Shown here: in pieces, positions 31,295-42,900 of the stretch | Layout of the letters: each line of letters starts with the position of its first letter | Numbering within the stretch: the first letter of the stretch is position 1 | Assembly (NCBI GenBank): GCA_049724395.1 | Contig: JAUGWO010000228.1 | Span: 62,001 to 126,000 of the forward strand | DNA from: Spongospora subterranea f. sp. subterranea | Taxonomy: Eukaryota; Endomyxa: Phytomyxea; Phytomyxea; Plasmodiophorida | DNA length: 64,000 nucleotides | Direction: 5' to 3' | Position numbers and translations under genes: made by a program | Notes under the pieces: generated by a model | Seen by the model: the letters and a program-made list of their open reading frames with translations, nothing else | Told to the model about the DNA's origin: nothing | Databases searched by the model: none

Positions 31295-32210
31295 TCCCCG
31301 CAAAAACGCGAAACTGATCCCGAGACCATTAGGCTCTACAGTTCATGCTTCCAAACCTAACGAAGTTCGTCGTTATGCTTACTTATATATCTGCAAGGCG
31401 AACAAGGTCTGACGACCTTCTCATACTTAAGTTCTTGTTGTCAAAGATGATCTCAGTGGTTTCTTGGAATTAATTCCTTGTTCGTCCGCAGATCACCCCG
31501 TTGTCGTCTGTGTCCTGCTTAATTGGTTTCAAACGGTTTGGCATCGTTTAGATTCACATTTCTGATCAAGGCTCGCATTTTAAGAATCGAATTGTCAACG
31601 ATTTGTGCGATCGTCTCCGTCTTCGACACCATTTTGTCTCCACACATTCTCCTTGGGCGAATGGATCAGTACTTATAATGATTCGTCGTTTCATATAAGT
31701 CATACACTTGCTATTTTCTGAATTCAGACCTCGTTTTAAAGATTGGCCGGATATCCAAATACTATTTTAACGTGTTTACAACTTTCCTCTCATTTCTAGA
31801 GCTTTTATTAATTCCTCGGGTACGTTATTTTGATGTTTCCAAAACGGATGCCGCAATCAAGAGATCACCTCACAATTAGCGTTTTGCGTTGATACCATTC
31901 ATCGATACTCAGCCGCTAAGGTATCTACATTACAATCCCAGCGTCATAATTCTCTTGAAATCGCCAACAAAAAGTAGTCCCTACTAACTTGGCTATTGGC
32001 GATTATACTATGTTCGCTTCTAATTTACTCCTACATCGTGATGTTTACCACAAATTATATGGAACCTGGACAGGTTCTTATCGTATCTTTGACGTTATCA
32101 ATGACTATGTTTTACGCTGTTGCAAACTTAATTCTCAAGAATGTATTTGGATTTCATGTTCAAAGACTGAAACTTTACTGTGATGCTACAACTGGTCTTT
32201 GAATGAGTTA

Positions 32211-32934
32211 ACTACAGTAACTGCGACAAATCCGGATCCCGCTCCGTTTGGTGCAAACAAAAAACGATTTGCAACAACTACACAACAAGCAATATTGACA
32301 ACAGAGTTGTGGTTGGAAACTATCTGTCATATGCAAATAATGCCAATCCAAGCACATTAATTTATCTTGATCCTGTCAATACAACAAATCATTTCTTCGT
32401 TTTTGTAAAATAGCTTTTTTTATAATGATTTGTTCCCCAGTTTTAATGAATCGCACTCGTCGCGTCCGATGTCTGTGCTACCAAACCAACGCCAAGAACC
32501 GAATAGCAGTCGTAATTGGCTTGTTTGAAAAGGATGGTAAATTATTAGATTGCAGTCCTAGCTTAACGGGTTTGGTTTGTCAGACAACCTGATTGACCAT
32601 GGCTAATTTGTGGACTACAAAGCACAATATCTAATACGGAAATCGACAGACCAAGATATGATGGGGATTTTTTATGACGACAAGGGGGCACAAGTACAAA
32701 ACATTCAACTGAAGACAATATAAACACAAAACGTTCATTGTATTGAATGAATCCCGAAATTACTGAATTGTTAATGAATCAAGTCTTTGAAATTTTCTGC
32801 TGGTACCCTCTTCTCGTGGCGCCGCGACGGCACTAGAAGAACCTGGTTAACCTTTACCAGAATGGTGATTGGTATTGATTACCACATTCTTCTGGAGTCC
32901 CATTACGGTGCCCCAAAGTAACTCCTCAATACTT
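32211..32934. other. Intergenic, nothing recognised
   Basis: No open frame over 60 codons with a motif. It is the 3' flank of the 474-bp repeat protein gene. Confidence 0.3.
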
Positions 32935-34707
32935 TTAGATTCGTGAAAACGTCGATTCTGTTTGCCGTATTGTGATTGGATTGGGTACCTTCTTGTCGTT
33001 GCGACTTATTGGAGTTCCGCGAATAGGGTTGCGGAGTGACGATGGCCGTTGAAAAACCTCTTTTTCGTTTTCTAGTATTGTAATTGGGTTTGGGACCATC
33101 TTTTGTTTCAGCGTCGATTTGTAGTTCGTCGAGTGAAGTTGCAAAGAGGCGTCCATCGAAGGGACGACGATATTATTCGGATCAACATTCGGCAGGAAGT
33201 TCAGAGCAGTTCCATCCGTGAATAATGGAGTGGGCTCATCGATATAATTTATGAGGGCTTGCGATTCTGTTGAAATGATCGGAACCATCGGAAAAGGAGC
33301 GAGATGGGTCAATGGGGTCAGATCTTGTGAAGGAGAAAATAGCTTTGATGGGTGATGATCCTGTGCAGTATTGGAATGATCAGGTATTGCAGATTCTAAA
33401 AAAGGATTAGGAAAAGTGTCATGATTTGATGAATCAGTGTCGTCAACACTCATCCACCAACAGGGCGGTGATGATTCCAGGGAAGGAGAGACTTCATACA
33501 AGGGTTGTTCAGGCGATGCGGTTGGATCTGGCGAAGAATGATCAGAAGCTATAGTATTGTAATTGGGTTTGGGACCATCTCGTTTCAGCGTCGACTTGAA
33601 GTTCGTCGAGTGAAGTTGCAAAGAGGCGTCCATCGAAGGGACGATATCATTCGGATCAACATTCGGCAGGAAGTTCTGAGCAGTTCCATCCGTGAATAAT
33701 GGAGTGGGCTCATCGATATAGTTTATGAGGGCTTGCGATTCTGTTGAAATGATCGGAACCATCGGAAAAGGAGCGAGATGGGTCAACGGGGTCGAATCTT
33801 GTGAATGAGAAAATAACTTTGATGGGTGATGATCCTGTGCAGTATTGGAATGATCAGGTATCGCAGATTCTAAAAAAGGATTAGGAAAAATGTCAGGATT
33901 TGATGAATCAGGGTCGTCAACACTCATCCACCAACAGGGCGGAAATGATTCCAGGGAAGGAGAGACTTCATACAAGGGTTGTTCAGGCGATGCGGTTGGA
34001 TCTGGCGAAGAATGATCAGAAGCTATAGTATTGTAATTGGATTTGGGACCATCTTGTTTCAGCGTCGATTTGAAGTTCGTCGAGTGAAGTTGCAAAGAGG
34101 CGTCCATCGAAGGGACGATATCATTCGGATCAACATTCGGCAGGAAGTTCTGAGCAGTTCCATCCGTGAATAATGGAGTGGGCTCATCGATATAGTTTAT
34201 GAGGGCTTGCGATTCTGTTGAAATGATCGGAACCATCGGAAAAGGAGCGAGATGGGTCAATGGGGTCGGATCTTGTGAAGGAGAAAATAACTTTGATGGG
34301 TGATGATCCTGAACAGTATTGGAATAGTCAGGTATTGCAGATTCTAAAAAAGGATTAGGAAAAGTGTCAGGATTTGATGAATCAGGGTCGTCAACACTCA
34401 TCCACCAACAGGGCGGTGATGATTCCAGGGAAGGAGAGGAGACTTCATACAAGGGTTGTTCAGGCGATGCGGTTGGATCTGGCGAAGAATGAATAGAAGC
34501 TATAATTGATGAATCAGAGTCTTCATCATCCTTGAAACCACCGCGAGGCGTCGCAGAATTCAGAAACATATCATTTGAAGCAGCATTATTGAATAATAGA
34601 GGAGTATGAGAGGGCAATGAATTATGTTGTGGTATTTTGTGATGGTCACCAAGGCCACCTGCGACGCACCGAAGTATATTAATAGCTATTATCCAACGAT
34701 AACTCAT
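32935..34707 (-). CDS. Secreted repeat protein with three 158-residue units
   Basis: The frame is open from 34893, but I choose the ATG at 34707 because it gives MSYRWIIAINILRCVAGG, a plausible signal peptide. This yields 590 residues. A short acidic N-terminal region (FKDDEDSDSS) is followed by three 158-residue units (474 bp each, about 33076-34498) with landmarks SSPDPTASPEQPLYEV, PPCWWMSVDD, FPNPFLESAIPD, LAPFPMVPIISTESQALI and LFTDGTAQNFLPNVDPND, and a partial C-terminal unit. The protein is rich in Pro, Ser and Asp with few Cys, probably extended or intrinsically disordered, and has no transmembrane helix. The units are nearly identical in DNA. No known domain. Like the gene at 18953 it looks like a secreted or surface repeat protein. 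Function unknown. Confidence 0.7.
   Translation of the reverse strand: MSYRWIIAINILRCVAGGLGDHHKIPQHNSLPSHTPLLFNNAASNDMFLNSATPRGGFKDDEDSDSSIIASIHSSPDPTASPEQPLYEVSSPSLESSPPCWWMSVDDPDSSNPDTFPNPFLESAIPDYSNTVQDHHPSKLFSPSQDPTPLTHLAPFPMVPIISTESQALINYIDEPTPLFTDGTAQNFLPNVDPNDIVPSMDASLQLHSTNFKSTLKQDGPKSNYNTIASDHSSPDPTASPEQPLYEVSPSLESFPPCWWMSVDDPDSSNPDIFPNPFLESAIPDHSNTAQDHHPSKLFSHSQDSTPLTHLAPFPMVPIISTESQALINYIDEPTPLFTDGTAQNFLPNVDPNDIVPSMDASLQLHSTNFKSTLKRDGPKPNYNTIASDHSSPDPTASPEQPLYEVSPSLESSPPCWWMSVDDTDSSNHDTFPNPFLESAIPDHSNTAQDHHPSKLFSPSQDLTPLTHLAPFPMVPIISTESQALINYIDEPTPLFTDGTALNFLPNVDPNNIVVPSMDASLQLHSTNYKSTLKQKMVPNPITILENEKEVFQRPSSLRNPIRGTPISRNDKKVPNPITIRQTESTFSRI
33076..34498 (-). repeat. Three in-frame 474-bp tandem units
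   Basis: Copies are offset by exactly 474 bp. For example, the plus-strand text ATGATTCCAGGGAAGGAGAG recurs at about 33470, 33944 and 34418 (the first two 474 apart). They are nearly identical, with a few substitutions and one 3-base indel near 34440. Confidence 0.9.
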
Positions 34708-34822
34708 GACGAAACAAGAGTCGCAAAACAAGAAGTAATGACTGATGGGTCGTGGGTCCGACAAAACCCGCAATGTGAAGAAAACCCCGTCGACGGGGTC
34801 AGAACACCGTGTACGGACTAAT

Positions 34823-34856
34823 GGACGAGCCTGGACGAGCCTGGACGAGCCTGGAC
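34823..34856 (+). repeat. Short 10-bp tandem repeat
   Basis: Three copies of GACGAGCCTG followed by a partial one. They lie in the 5' flank of the 474-bp repeat gene. Confidence 0.8.
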
Positions 34857-34899
34857 ATTGGTGGACACCTGGACGCAATGGTGACAACTCCATATATTT

Positions 34900-35860
34900 T
34901 TCAAAGCTTACTTATGATGAGAATACCCTTTCCCAATGATCATATTTTGGTGAACTGTCTCAAGGCACTGCTCAGTTTGCAGCATCGTCATTGATGAACA
35001 GATTATTCTTTCTTATTCTATACTAGATGATGATGGCCACGGTCTGACAAAACCCGCAAAATGAAGGAAAACGCCGTTACTCAGTTTGCAGCAGCCTCAT
35101 TGATGAACAGATTATATTTTCTTATCCAAATTTAGGAGTTATTTGAACAAGAGTCCATTAATTCAAATTAAAAACGCTGAATGTGAAGAAGCGAGGCGAA
35201 GGCAGAGACGGAGAAGAGGTCAGATGCGTAGGTTGATGTATGAATGCGGGCATAGGGCGAGTTTGAGTCGAGTATTGTGTATCGAAGAAAAAGGTAATCG
35301 GAATGAATCCACTGGGGATATTCCGCTCCTTTCAAGCGATTGACTGGAGGCCGTTCGTGACGCTGTTTGTTCCTGTCAAGGGAAGCAACCCTTGACATTT
35401 CCCCATTTTTGCATCCTTGATTTGCTGAGTTTATGGCCTGGCTTCGCTAGTTTTTGCTTAAAAACTCTGAGTGTTATTCATTGTAGTTACTCGTACATAG
35501 TTATTCAATACACAATCCGCGAATCGACTTGTTTCTACCATCGCTGCGTTTATTTATACATCGGCATCAAAAAAGCTGCACGCTCACCCATCCCTTATCT
35601 GCAAGGGCTAACCGCAATTAAGAGGCAACTCGGCAACCGGACGGTCTCCCTTCTCCATGTGCTGCAATTCCAGGCAACGCTATGTACCAAATAGCAATTG
35701 CCAACCTGCCGTGCGAAAATGAATGTTCGCTGTTCTTCGAGCAGGGCGTCATTGTTCTCCAAACTCGTTCAGAACCAATTCAAGCGGGACAGGTCAAAAG
35801 GATGTCTATAAAATAACGAGGGAATTTGTTAGACCAGCTTGGATTCGGCACCATAATCTG
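34900..35860. other. Intergenic, partial local duplication, no gene
   Basis: The stretch ACTCAGTTTGCAGCA(T/G)C...CATTGATGAACAGATTAT occurs twice (about 34970-35010 and 35079-35120), each time after a GACAAAACCCGCAA motif, so a ~100-bp segment is duplicated. Otherwise nothing is recognised. Confidence 0.4.
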
Positions 35861-36900
35861 TCCTAACGACCACACCGAATGGGACCTGCCCCCACCCGAT
35901 TATGTTTGCCTATCCAGATTTATCGAGTTCACTGCAGGCCTCCCTCGGTAGTGTGGCCTGTGGGAAGGGATGTCCTTCAAACCCGCTCTGGTCCCGTCAT
36001 TGCTCGCGAACCCAATATATTTGTCTGCTACTCCTACTCTGGAAGTGCTGATAGTGTAGACCGTCTCTTAGCCGTTTAGGTATCGACGTGGAGGAGCTAC
36101 TGCATCAGGTATGTAGCCGACTTGTCCCGTCGTTCAGTCACAGGAAAGGCTGAAGATCCTGAACCAATATCTCAGTCATGGTGATAAGGACCCGGTTCCT
36201 GCGGCCTTGCCATTGTCACTGGCAGGTTGTAAATTTCCAGGCTCTGCTGAAACTTTTTCTCAGGTCTTTCTGCTGTTCCGTTTCACGAATTTCGAATGTG
36301 TCTCCTGTCAAATTAAGCCAGGATGCTCCAGTGGATGTCTCGCCACTTGTCGTCAATTGGAGCCTGAAGATCGTGCTTCTGCAGCGGTTTTTGCCAAGTG
36401 TCCGATCCCAGTTGGCGAGCCGGTTTTTCAGGTCGTCACAGTCGGGCCTGACAAAGCCAACGAGGAGTTGTGTCTGGCTCGTCAAGACGTGGATATTTAT
36501 AACTTTGGCGTTCCATCAAAATCTCGTTGTTTGAGCACAACTTCGCACATCAAACTGCAAAATGTGCCTATTGCTGTTCTCGCGTCCTTTGGTGATCGAA
36601 TTGGAGCTGTTGAGAAACAAGTTACTGGCTCTTTTTCGATATTAAATGCGTCATGATTCTGTCTGTTTTCTATCGATGCTCTTGATAACCTGGCTAAACA
36701 GTTTGACTCTAATCCAAGATTGTTTGTTTTTAATCTAATCTGAAGATCGCGTCCTTATTGTTGGTCTCTGATGCTTGATCAATAACTGTCAGCTGACCTC
36801 TGATGTTTGAGTTTCATCGAAAAGAATGTTGTTTCTACTCCTCTTCTCCCCAATATCAGACGAAGAACAGCCTTTAACTTGATGAAATAATTTATATAGA
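35861..36900 (+). mobile_element. Ty3/gypsy protease-region relic
   Basis: A shifting plus-strand frame includes PSLSRLGIDVEELLHQ near 36065-36115, the protease end motif also seen at 148-222 in the first relic. A long stretch follows through the protease-RT linker, ending with a VSTPLLPNIRRR-like run near 36830-36860. The frame at 36207-36656 is Cys-rich (CVSCQIKPGCSSGCLATC) and may be a zinc-binding or linker part of pol. It carries stops, so no product. It belongs to the same Ty3 family as 1-1200 and 29.05-32.2 kb by motif spelling. Confidence 0.5.
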
Positions 36901-37005
36901 GACCATAAAGAAAGCAATGTTATAGATGCTGAGAGATGGCGCAAACTCGACATACGACAAAGCAGAACAGAAAGAATAAATGGCGATAGCGGCAGAGGAT
37001 CTGCA

Positions 37006-38721
37006 TTATAGCGCCAGAAAGCGAATAACTGACTGGATTGAAAGAGAGCCCTCCAGTATCATGTCATCCAAACAGCGGAATGAGTGACGAGTTGATGCAA
37101 TATCGTTGGGCGACTCTCCCCATCTGTGATTGGTTTGAACACAATGTGATGATTTGAGAATGTCGTACCGGTTAGTTGCAGTTTGACAAGCTCCATGAGC
37201 AATCAGAACCTCTGCTACCTTGTGTAGAATAGTGAGTATAAATAACCAGCTTACAAGTAAATAGGAAAACATGAACGTTCCTAGACAACTAAATTACATG
37301 CATTGAACCAGCTTGTTACCTCGGTATTGCATTGATACGCCGCATCATGCAGCGGAGTGTTCAGTGTGTGGGTTGCCCGATATGATACTGGCCAGCCAGC
37401 TTCCAGCAAAAGCCTTGCGCACCTAATGCAATTTTGATGGTTGGAATATCTATATCTCAATGCAATACGGGGCCAGGATTCATATCTTACCTTGCGGCGT
37501 TTGCCTTTGCGCAAACTGTCAATAAAACTTGGCATCGATGAATCGGCAAGTAATGTAGGACCTAGCCATCGAAGGTCATAGTTAACCTTGAGCCAATGTC
37601 ATATGTACCCTGGATAATCGTTCGCTGTTATCCGCTTCCGGAAGTTGAACTCCAAGTTGTGCGATCGCTTGACGACCTTCTTCTGTCAAAAACTTCGCCC
37701 CGTCATCTCGAATTGCTCCTGAAGCGAACTGTTTTCGACTTGAAACATGATATAACGAAATGAATACCTATAATCACGCTTCCGATAAGGTTAGATGCGG
37801 TTTGTCTCACAAATCTTGCCAGGAGTTGAGACTCTGATGGCGAACCATGCGTATCAAAACAATGTGACGAATGAAGCTCTCCTGCGAAATATGCAAGTTC
37901 AGGAAAGCAATAACTCAGATCAAACAACGGCAATGCAAAGTTCTACATTGGCAAGGTGCCACAACAAACTAATTTGGTGAAAAATTCAAGGTAATTGCGA
38001 GACGACTTTTTCAATCAAGCAGAAGAAATGTGGTCTGTTAAACTCAAGCGAAACTCTACCAGTTTCGGCATTAACGACAACAATGTTGACGCCACGAAGG
38101 TTGAGAGCGACTTCTTTATCGTCCAGAATAATACTGGCTAAATCACCATCATCTTTGCCTGCGCTGGTTGCGCTGACTTTCATAACATTAGCGTGATCAC
38201 CGTTCACGCAAAGTGATACTGATACTATAGCCGGGCCTAAAAATCGCTCTCGCATCTGGATCGAGAAAATCAATATTGTTTTTCTGACAGCATCTGCTGA
38301 TCCTTTACCTCGGATTGAATTAGGACAAAACTGTTAGCTGCCCGAAGGGTTGCAAATGTGAGTGAGCCGTATAGTGATAAACCATAAACGCTATTGTAAG
38401 CTTCTCGAAGCGAAGGTTCTACATTTCGATGCCAAACTATTAAGAAACAGCCATCAGCAATGCGGATGGTTTGAACTGTCGCTATTCATACTCTTGAATG
38501 CGCCATGCTGTAAGAAACATTCAACCATAACGGGGAACTCAAAAATGTAGCGCGGTCCTTACTTTGGACTTCGATTGTTTGTTTGGAGAAACCGAAGGTG
38601 CCGTATTGTCAGTGACACGATCTGGTTGTGCCGTCGCACAAGAAGGCCATAGAGCAATGGACGACATGTCGATTAACGAAGCTTTAACAAAATGACGCTG
38701 ATATGGTTCCTTGGTCCACAA
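37006..38721 (-). CDS. ILEI (FAM3-like) domain plus ankyrin repeats, spliced
   Basis: Exons read on the minus strand. The upstream exon at 38539-38721 is Ser/Thr-rich. An exon ending at about 38312 (GSLTFATLRAANSFVLIQSE) is followed by a 50-odd-base intron. From 38260 down, ASIILDDKEVALNLRGVNIV and VVNAETGRV are followed by FDTHGSPSESQLLARFV and DDGAKFLTEEGRQAIAQLG. This is the order of an ILEI/FAM3 domain, which binds carbohydrate in some proteins. Then CARLLLEAGWPVSYRATHTL, NTPLHDAAYQ and VAEVLIAHGACQTATN are ankyrin repeats, with GESPNDIA before the stop at 37006. GT..AG junctions fit at each step (donor near 37490, acceptor near 37423). The first exon and start codon are not resolved. The combination of the two domains is unusual. 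Function unknown. Confidence 0.6.
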
Positions 38722-39667
38722 AATATCTAGTCGGGTAGGAAAAGATTAGAGTGTCTACGTTTTCGGCATGACAAGCACAGTGCTGACCCATTTTACGTCG
38801 CAAAACAACAGACCCCGTAACGTCAAGCTACATAATGGGTCACTGGTGCATGTCCAGTAGCAGGGAACGGCATGGCTTCGGAGTCTGTCAGCGGGATGCT
38901 ACACCCAGCTGTCTATGTGTTCACTGCCTGTCGACTGATCGAAAGTCTCATAGCCCATGGCGCTTTTGCGGTACTGTGCGAAACTTCTTTATCACGTCAA
39001 CGAATCCGAAGTGGGTCAAACATGACCACAAGCGATGCCAATGATCATTTATGGTCATCGTTTGCTTAACATCGCAAAGATTATCGCAATTTCCTTGGAT
39101 AAAAGCGAGAAGTTTATCGCCGGTGGAGTAACGAACATCAGAACTTTGCGAGTCATGTTTTGACTAATATGTATGGCCAAACAAAAAAATGGGTAGGTTT
39201 AGAGTGTGACATGAAATTTTACAACACTTTCAACAATCGTCCGGGAGCGTTCGTCACCGCTACCCAGTTTTTTTTTATTATGTCCATATTTGGTTTGAGT
39301 TCAATCGTAAATGAATTCTGCCACGCACATTTCGCCATATAATTCTTAACAATCATGCTACAGTACTCGATCGCTACGCTTGTTTTAAATCGTCGGCAAA
39401 AAACCGTTTTGGGTCCACCATGCGCACCAATGATCATTAAGGAGGATTTCGGAGGAGCCGAGAAGATTGAACATTGGCTAAACTCATTAGCAAGTACATG
39501 TTGTTCATCAAGGGTCCAGTTCAGGGCCGCAAAGTGGGAATAGCCAATCTTGAGGCGAATTTGCTGGTTGAAGTGACCTGCATAGGTTTAATGTGATTAC
39601 ATTAGCAATTGCTTCGACTCTTTGGTTCGCATTACTGAAAAGTGCCGGTGATTACCGGAGAGTTTGA
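38722..39667. other. Coding-like fragments without a resolved gene
   Basis: Minus-strand frames at 39219-39437 (ATG at 39437, 72 codons, codon use like a real exon) and plus-strand frames at 38835-39069 may be exons of an unrecognised gene or a decayed transposon. No motif supports a name. Confidence 0.25.
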
Positions 39668-39910
39668 TCATTGCGATTTGGTAAAACCATTATCATAAAA
39701 ACTCCAATAAACCTCATCTGCGTCAGAAATACCGGTATTTCGATTCTCGACAATTTTGCGATGCCAATATTTGCGCAACTGTGCCCAAGTCTCGCATATT
39801 TCAGCAGTACTCGCCCGTGCTGGTGCGTTATTGTCCAGGACACAATGAATACCTGTGGACGAATAATCCAATTTTTCAACTTCTTCGTTATATAATTTCG
39901 CTATTTTCAT
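39668..39910 (-). CDS. Hypothetical 80-residue frame, divergent from the CEP162-like gene
   Basis: The ATG at 39910 opens an uninterrupted frame with charged, helix-rich sequence (AEICETWAQLRKYWHRKIVE) and plausible codon use, ending at 39668. Its start lies only 6 bases from the proposed start of the coiled-coil gene on the other strand, so at most one of the two starts is right, or this is an exon of a spliced gene. No domain is recognised. The tryptophan spacing faintly recalls Myb/SANT-like modules but is too short to claim. Confidence 0.3.
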   Translation of the reverse strand: MKIAKLYNEEVEKLDYSSTGIHCVLDNNAPARASTAEICETWAQLRKYWHRKIVENRNTGISDADEVYWSFYDNGFTKSQ

Positions 39911-39916
39911 GCTCTT

Positions 39917-42900
39917 ATGACAGGTATATTTTTACCCCTCGGTCAGCTTTTGGCTGTTTCGTTGTTTGATATCACTGAAACAGATCCATTTGATGTCGAT
40001 GACATCCATTTTTCGTCGGACGAGGTAGCAGCATTTTTTTTATTTGAGGGGCATATCTGTGGATAATCACCTGTTTAGGAACTTCAAAATGAAACCGCCG
40101 TAGTGTCCACCGGCACTTCTTTACTTGAAGAATTCAAATCTCGGCGTACCGCAGCAAAAATCGCTGTATCGCCCGAGTAAATTGTTGACTCGAAAAATCA
40201 TTTGCATCTTTTCTTGTTAATCCGTTAATTCTCTCAGCTAACGAATTGCTTTTCAGAACAAAAGTCGAACTGATGTCCGAGTTTTCCGATGCGAGCGCCT
40301 TCCACGACACTCAAAATGAAGTAAACTTTGATTACGGTATGTTTTTTTTTTCTTGTTTCTGTTATTTGCCTGACTTTCCATTGCGAATGACTGTTTGCCA
40401 GATAGTGTTCAGCCAGGAGATGGCTTTTTTCAAAGGAAGGGTGTTCTCATTTTTATTTATTTGTTTTTTCAACCTGATGTTCGTTTATCACGGCTGATTG
40501 TCCTTCTACAGATGATGATTTTGATATGGACTCGATCAATAATGATTTACTCGAAGTTGATTTATCCAAACCAGAACGGCCTGCGTCGTCAGCCGTTGTT
40601 CATCCTGTGCTTCAGGTATTATCCAAGTCCATCACATTTGTTATCCAGTCGACGGTTGATATGTAGCAACAGTCAATTAGATCGCGCTCTTTCCTGGACA
40701 CATTGGCACAATTGAAATCGCACACAAACAGTAATACTTCGCTGATATCTCAAGATAATGTCCTTTCCTCTGCTCCCTCGCGTAGTTATCTTGATTTAGA
40801 TACTTCACAAATAGCACCCTCGTCTTCGCCAGACAATGTCGATATCACCAGCGTTTCAAGAGGTGACCAAATAATTTTGACGCCTAAATTGATGGATTCA
40901 AATGAAATTTTTTCCATAATTGCACAACCAGCCCTTGTAGAAATGTCAACAGATTCGCCGTCATCCGAATCTGTCTTGCATTCTTATGTTGAGGGCAATT
41001 CTCCGCCTACTCCTTTGTACTCGGGTTCCCTGTCTTCCGCTATTCATCCTCCAACGCTCAACAAAGCCACAGATGTTCCTACCGCCGTTATTGAACCTAT
41101 TAAGCCATCTCCAAGTATCAGATCCTCTGATTTAATTGCGCCTACTGGTGAAATTACGATTTCCGATAGCTACCTTTCTTTCGACTCCGAATTGCCGTCG
41201 CCTGAACCCCCTACTAATCCTTCGCACAATTGCCTTCAACATCCAGAGACAAATTCTGCTGTAGTTTCTGCTACTCAATCAGTGTTTTCGTCAGGTCAGG
41301 GTTTTCCCTTTCCTTTACATAATCCGTCAGTTCTCAAAGATCAGCAAGTGAACAATACAGTGCAAGCAGTTACCAGCGTATGTTCAGCAACATCGGTAGT
41401 CGTTCAGCCTGATGCCGCTCAAACTCGCATTCAATTTGAGTCTTTGTCAGTCGCTCTCCCAACTGTTTTGTCACCCAGCAGTTCGTCCCTTAATCCGGCT
41501 TCAACTGCTTCGGAAACTCTTGCAATGCTACCCTCGTTTAAGTCCAGAGTCCATGGTTCCGATGTGGTATCAAGTCCAGCAAAGTTAGTTGATCCTAAAA
41601 GTGTATCGGTATTTGAAATGGATTGCTCGTTAGATCTCTTTAGCTAACAAAGCCTTAGAAAAAAAAACATAAGAAAAGTCTTGCCCTTTCGGGGTTGAAG
41701 AAAAAGTTTCGCTCGCAAACATCGACTCCTGCAAACGTTGCATCAGCATTTCCTGATAGTCAACATTCTCCTGATGCTGAAATGCGTCGAAAGCAACAGG
41801 TTGATGATTTTCCATTTGTTTTTATCTCTTTCAAAGATTTCAAATTCATGCATTTTCCTTTTTTCGGCTGAGATTCGCGTTTGGTACAGGATCGCGTTAG
41901 GGAACTCGAACGAGATAAATTTTTGCTGGAATCGAAATTGAGTCACCTGTCAACTAGTGTGAATGGATCATTTCGTGATCGTTTCGCCATGGGTTCCCCG
42001 TTACCGCTTGTCAACGATAAAGAGCTAGCTGGTATTTTTTGCATATTTATTTTTAAGCGTCAGTTTTATAATGGTGCTGTGGTGGTACTGATACATGCGG
42101 TTTTGTTTTAAATTGGCATATGTTTCCGCACTGATTTTGCCCTCTGCTTTCTGAAGATATTCGCAGCGAAATGCAGACAATGGAAAGCATTATTGCATCA
42201 CTCAATGAGGAAAACGCTAAACTGTGTGTCGCTTTGAAGCACGAACAACTCTCAATGAAAGGTACAGCACAACAGATGCTTACTCGGAACACAGCTCTCC
42301 GCGCCGAACTCGACACAGCGTTAGCAGAGGTAAACAGTTTTGCTGCGATTCGGTTTAGTGCAACTCTGGTCATGGCCGAAGAATTTCGTTTCTTTTGAAT
42401 TTTATTATGTACCGTTTTTATTCAAATCAAGCCTTCAGTATATGGTTGTCTGGTTTATGTTATATTGTGATGTTTTTTAGATACAAGACTTACGTTCAGC
42501 CCACCTGATCAACGCTGATGATAGCGCGGTCGAAGAGATACGCCGCCTCAAGCAATCTCTTGTGCAGCTGCGCAATGAAACTGATACAAAGCTTCGCGCT
42601 TCTCAGAACCAGATCGAAACGCTTCGAAGAACGAATGAAGAGCTAGAGCACCGTATTCAAAATATGAACTACGACCCAATATCACCACGAAGGTCACATT
42701 CTCGTGCTACAGAACGTTTCGATGCGATTGCTAAGAAGAAGGTTGAGTTCCCATTCCACTCAGAATGCCTTCTCAACCATGGCTGCGGTTACAGATGATC
42801 GATGATCAACAACAAGAAATTGCTGAGCTGCGCGACGTGAGAATTCGGTTTGCAAATGTGATATCATTGGTTTTCTGAAAACAAGTCAACAGAGAATAGC

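Larger units (their letters stand above)
29050..32210 (+). mobile_element. Ty3/gypsy pol relic split by a Mutator-like element
   Basis: Left part (29050-29497): PDKCQLKWSG and PLRNMPIPRT fit the RT thumb region of oomycete/chytrid Ty3 elements. VWVPEDTTLL at about 29356 starts the integrase zinc domain, which runs to the first bases of a CxxC pair. Right part (31295-32210): the integrase resumes with LIPRPLGSTVHASKPNEVRR (linker), KDDLSGF near 31447 (first catalytic Asp region) and FVSTHSPWANG near 31630 (the catalytic Glu region, Glu not clear). Finally AIGDYTMFASNLLLHR and an HVQRLKLYCDA stretch near 31990-32180 mark the GPY/F-type C-terminus. The two parts join in sense once the insertion and one target copy are removed. 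Many stops make it non-functional. Confidence 0.75.

Noticed and set aside
33505-34173. Two identical 64-codon plus-strand frames 474 bp apart
   Set aside because: Antisense shadows of the 474-bp coding repeats.
38872-39069. Plus-strand frame with LIESLIAHGA as an ankyrin repeat
   Set aside because: Only one short resemblance to the ankyrin phrase in the gene at 37 kb, on the opposite strand and without repeat context.
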